Source: DATKZH01 sp964475955
GTDB lineage: Bacteria > Planctomycetota > Planctomycetia > Pirellulales > Thermoguttaceae
DNA length: 34,547 nt
Assembly: GCA_964475955.1 (NCBI GenBank)
Contig: CAYYZY010000074.1
Location: 1 to 34,547 of the forward strand
Direction of reading: 5' to 3'
Below the pieces are notes generated by a model. It searched no databases. It worked only from the letters and a program-made list of their open reading frames with translations, and was not told the DNA's origin. Positions 33,303 through 34,547 of the stretch are shown here, piece after piece; the stretch's first letter is position 1, and each line of letters starts with the position of its first letter. Made by a program: the position numbers and the translations under genes.

Positions 33303-33783
33303 CCGCGCTCCTGGCGCGTCGGCGGGCTCAACGGATCGTGTGGGAACGGATAAGCGGCGTCGAATCAATAGCGTCGCCGTGGTCGCTTTTCGCTCCGCGA
33401 AAAGACGCTTGTTCGCGGAGCGAACAACGACGAATCATGGCTTACGCGACCTAAGTCGTGGGATGGGTCGCCGACCGGCCAGCGATCGGGAGGCGGGAGA
33501 TGCCGTCGTGCGCAAGTCGAGTGGTGAGAAACACCCGACCTCAGGCACCTCCGTGTGCCTCCGCGAGGTTGGATGCCGGCGGTCAACTCGTCGGCGGTGT
33601 CGACGAATAATCCCGCATTTCGCAGCCGGGAGGCGTCCTCCCCTCCCGTGCTCGTGAGCCCGGGCCTCACCCCTTCGAGGCGGGAACGTGGGCGTCCGCC
33701 GGTGGCCGGTGACGGACGTCCCTCCGGGTCTCACGCAAGGCGAAAGGACGTACGGACTAATTCTACTCCTTCATGGTTCCTGT
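33303..33783. other. 481-base gap between mraZ and rsmH
   Basis: In most bacteria these genes are nearly adjacent. Here the gap has two linked hairpins (33386-33425) and otherwise nothing I can assign. A 101-codon open frame on the minus strand (33670-33365) has no family likeness and runs through the hairpins, so I treat it as noncoding. Another promoter for rsmH may lie here. Confidence 0.7.
33386..33425. repeat. Twin palindromic hairpins
   Basis: CTTTTCGC-TCC-GCGAAAAG (33386-33404) and GTTCGC-GGA-GCGAAC (33411-33425) are each hairpins, and their 13-base cores (TTCGCTCCGCGAA at 33389-33401; TTCGCGGAGCGAA at 33412-33424) are exact reverse complements. The transcript could therefore fold as two small hairpins or one long one. 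Confidence 0.75.
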
Positions 33784-34287
33784 TCAGGATTCCGGGGTCG
33801 GTCGGCCGGAAGCCGGCCGGGGTTCTGTTGCCGCCGGAAGCTCCGGCGAGCCGCCGAATGCGGCCTCGGCGATCTGGTCGTATCGGGCTTGCTTCTCGGC
33901 GAGGTACGCCTCCCAACGGTCCGACGCCCAGATTTCAATGTGGTCCTGGACCCCCAAGAGCACCACCTCCGCGCCCAGTTGCGCCAGCTCGGCCAGTTCG
34001 GCCGGGATGCGGACCCGGCCCTGACGGTCCAGCTCGACGCGCTGCGTTCGAGCGTAGAAGAGCCGGGTGAAGTCGCGGACTTCCTTCTGGGTGGGCGAGG
34101 CCTGGGCGAGCCGCTCTGCCAGGCGTTGGATAGCTCCTTCCGCGTAGATGGCCAACGATCCGTCATTGCCTGGGGCCACGTAAAGGACCCCCAAGTCGGG
34201 GCACCCCAGGGCGTCGCGGAGACGCTTGGGAATGGCGACACGCAGCTTCTCGTCAACCGAGCGGGAAAACGTCCCGGTAAGGAGCAT
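33784..34287 (-). CDS. mraZ: Division-cluster transcription regulator MraZ
   Basis: A 167-residue DNA-binding protein with two SpoVT/AbrB-like half-domains. The two signature turns are VDEKLRVAIPKRLRD (11-25; the usual Gly after Lys is Leu) and LDRQGRVRIPAEL (86-98). MraZ represses or tunes its own division and wall cluster in other bacteria. The ATG at 34287 is chosen because MraZ proteins begin within a few residues of the first strand and because operator-like boxes lie immediately upstream; a TTG at 34317 in the same frame would place those boxes inside the gene. The C-terminal 20 residues are a Pro-rich tail not seen in most relatives. Confidence 0.95.
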   Translation of the reverse strand: MLLTGTFSRSVDEKLRVAIPKRLRDALGCPDLGVLYVAPGNDGSLAIYAEGAIQRLAERLAQASPTQKEVRDFTRLFYARTQRVELDRQGRVRIPAELAELAQLGAEVVLLGVQDHIEIWASDRWEAYLAEKQARYDQIAEAAFGGSPELPAATEPRPASGRPTPES

Positions 34288-34324
34288 GTTCCACCACAAA
34301 TCCCCATTTGTCCCCAATCGCGCC
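34288..34324 (-). promoter_or_regulatory. MraZ operator boxes upstream of mraZ
   Basis: Read on the minus strand, TGGG boxes begin at 34316 (TGGGGACAAA), 34306 (TGGGGATTTG) and 34296 (TGGTGGAAC, degenerate), exactly ten bases apart. A further TGGG lies at 34324, eight bases upstream. Ten-base-spaced TGGG repeats are the known MraZ binding pattern in other bacteria. Here they sit directly before the ATG, so binding would block transcription start or early elongation; that last step is inferred. Confidence 0.75.
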
Positions 34325-34547
34325 CAAGGATACCGACTTCCCGAATCGCGTCAAGCTGGCTTTCGCAATGACCGCGCGGCTCCGTCGGGCCGCATTGGCG
34401 CAGCCCCAAACCGTCACATGACTTCCATCGATTCCCGGCGCCGGAAGTGGGCGCGATTTTTTTCAATGACCCGCTTAACTGCTGGCTTTTGGTCTAGCCC
34501 GAGTTTACAAGTTAGCGAGAAGCGATCTCGTAACTCCTGATTTGCGA

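Noticed and set aside
33365..33670. Possible small gene between mraZ and rsmH
   Set aside because: No family likeness, no ribosome-binding site, and it reads through palindromic repeats.

Overview
The window looks like chromosomal DNA of a planctomycete, probably near Pirellulales. This rests on several things seen together: a DUF1559 prepilin-like protein with the H-X9-DG tail motif, a multiheme protein resembling the hydrazine synthase alpha subunit, large secreted PQQ-propeller/LamG and GH-A proteins, a Tat-exported Gfo/Idh/MocA oxidoreductase, an SGNH-TPR protein, an mraZ-rsmH start of the division cluster without the usual ftsL/ftsI behind it, high GC, and many palindromic intergenic repeats. 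The species is inferred from gene content only. I saw no rRNA, tRNA, CRISPR array or intact transposase.

Layout. (1) 1-4987, minus strand: a secreted GH-A glycosidase and a triheme beta-propeller cytochrome of the HZS-alpha type. (2) 4988-5579: noncoding, with a repeat half-site and a widely spaced inverted repeat. (3) 5580-10247, plus strand: a squalene-hopene-cyclase-like class II terpene cyclase, a DUF116-polyprenyl synthase fusion, and a broken ABC transporter whose ATPase front is joined to the permease tail. (4) 10315-13080: a large secreted GH39-like protein. (5) 13193-14985, minus strand: methyltransferase, small lipoprotein, methyltransferase. (6) 15131-18938, plus strand: metallophosphoesterase, a DUF3754-like membrane protein and pyruvate kinase. 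(7) 19193-25985, plus strand: Tat-exported oxidoreductase, LRR lipoprotein and a giant PQQ/LamG protein. (8) 26303-30391, plus strand: DUF1559 protein, small lipoprotein and SGNH-TPR membrane protein. (9) 34287-30558, minus strand: mraZ, rsmH and a membrane-anchored LysM protein, with a recognisable MraZ operator upstream of mraZ.

The genes fall into a few working groups. Secreted carbohydrate and redox proteins dominate (two GH-A enzymes, Gfo/Idh, PQQ propeller, multiheme cytochrome), as expected for a polysaccharide-degrading planctomycete. The cyclase and prenyl synthase form a terpenoid locus whose transporter appears to have been lost by deletion. The mraZ-rsmH-LysM group is the cell-envelope locus.

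The strongest points for a second look are the DUF116-prenyl synthase fusion beside a terpene cyclase, the ABC deletion junction, the HZS-alpha-like triheme protein, the pyruvate kinase with residues typical of K+-independent enzymes, the MraZ boxes, and a dispersed palindrome with conserved ends and covarying cores.
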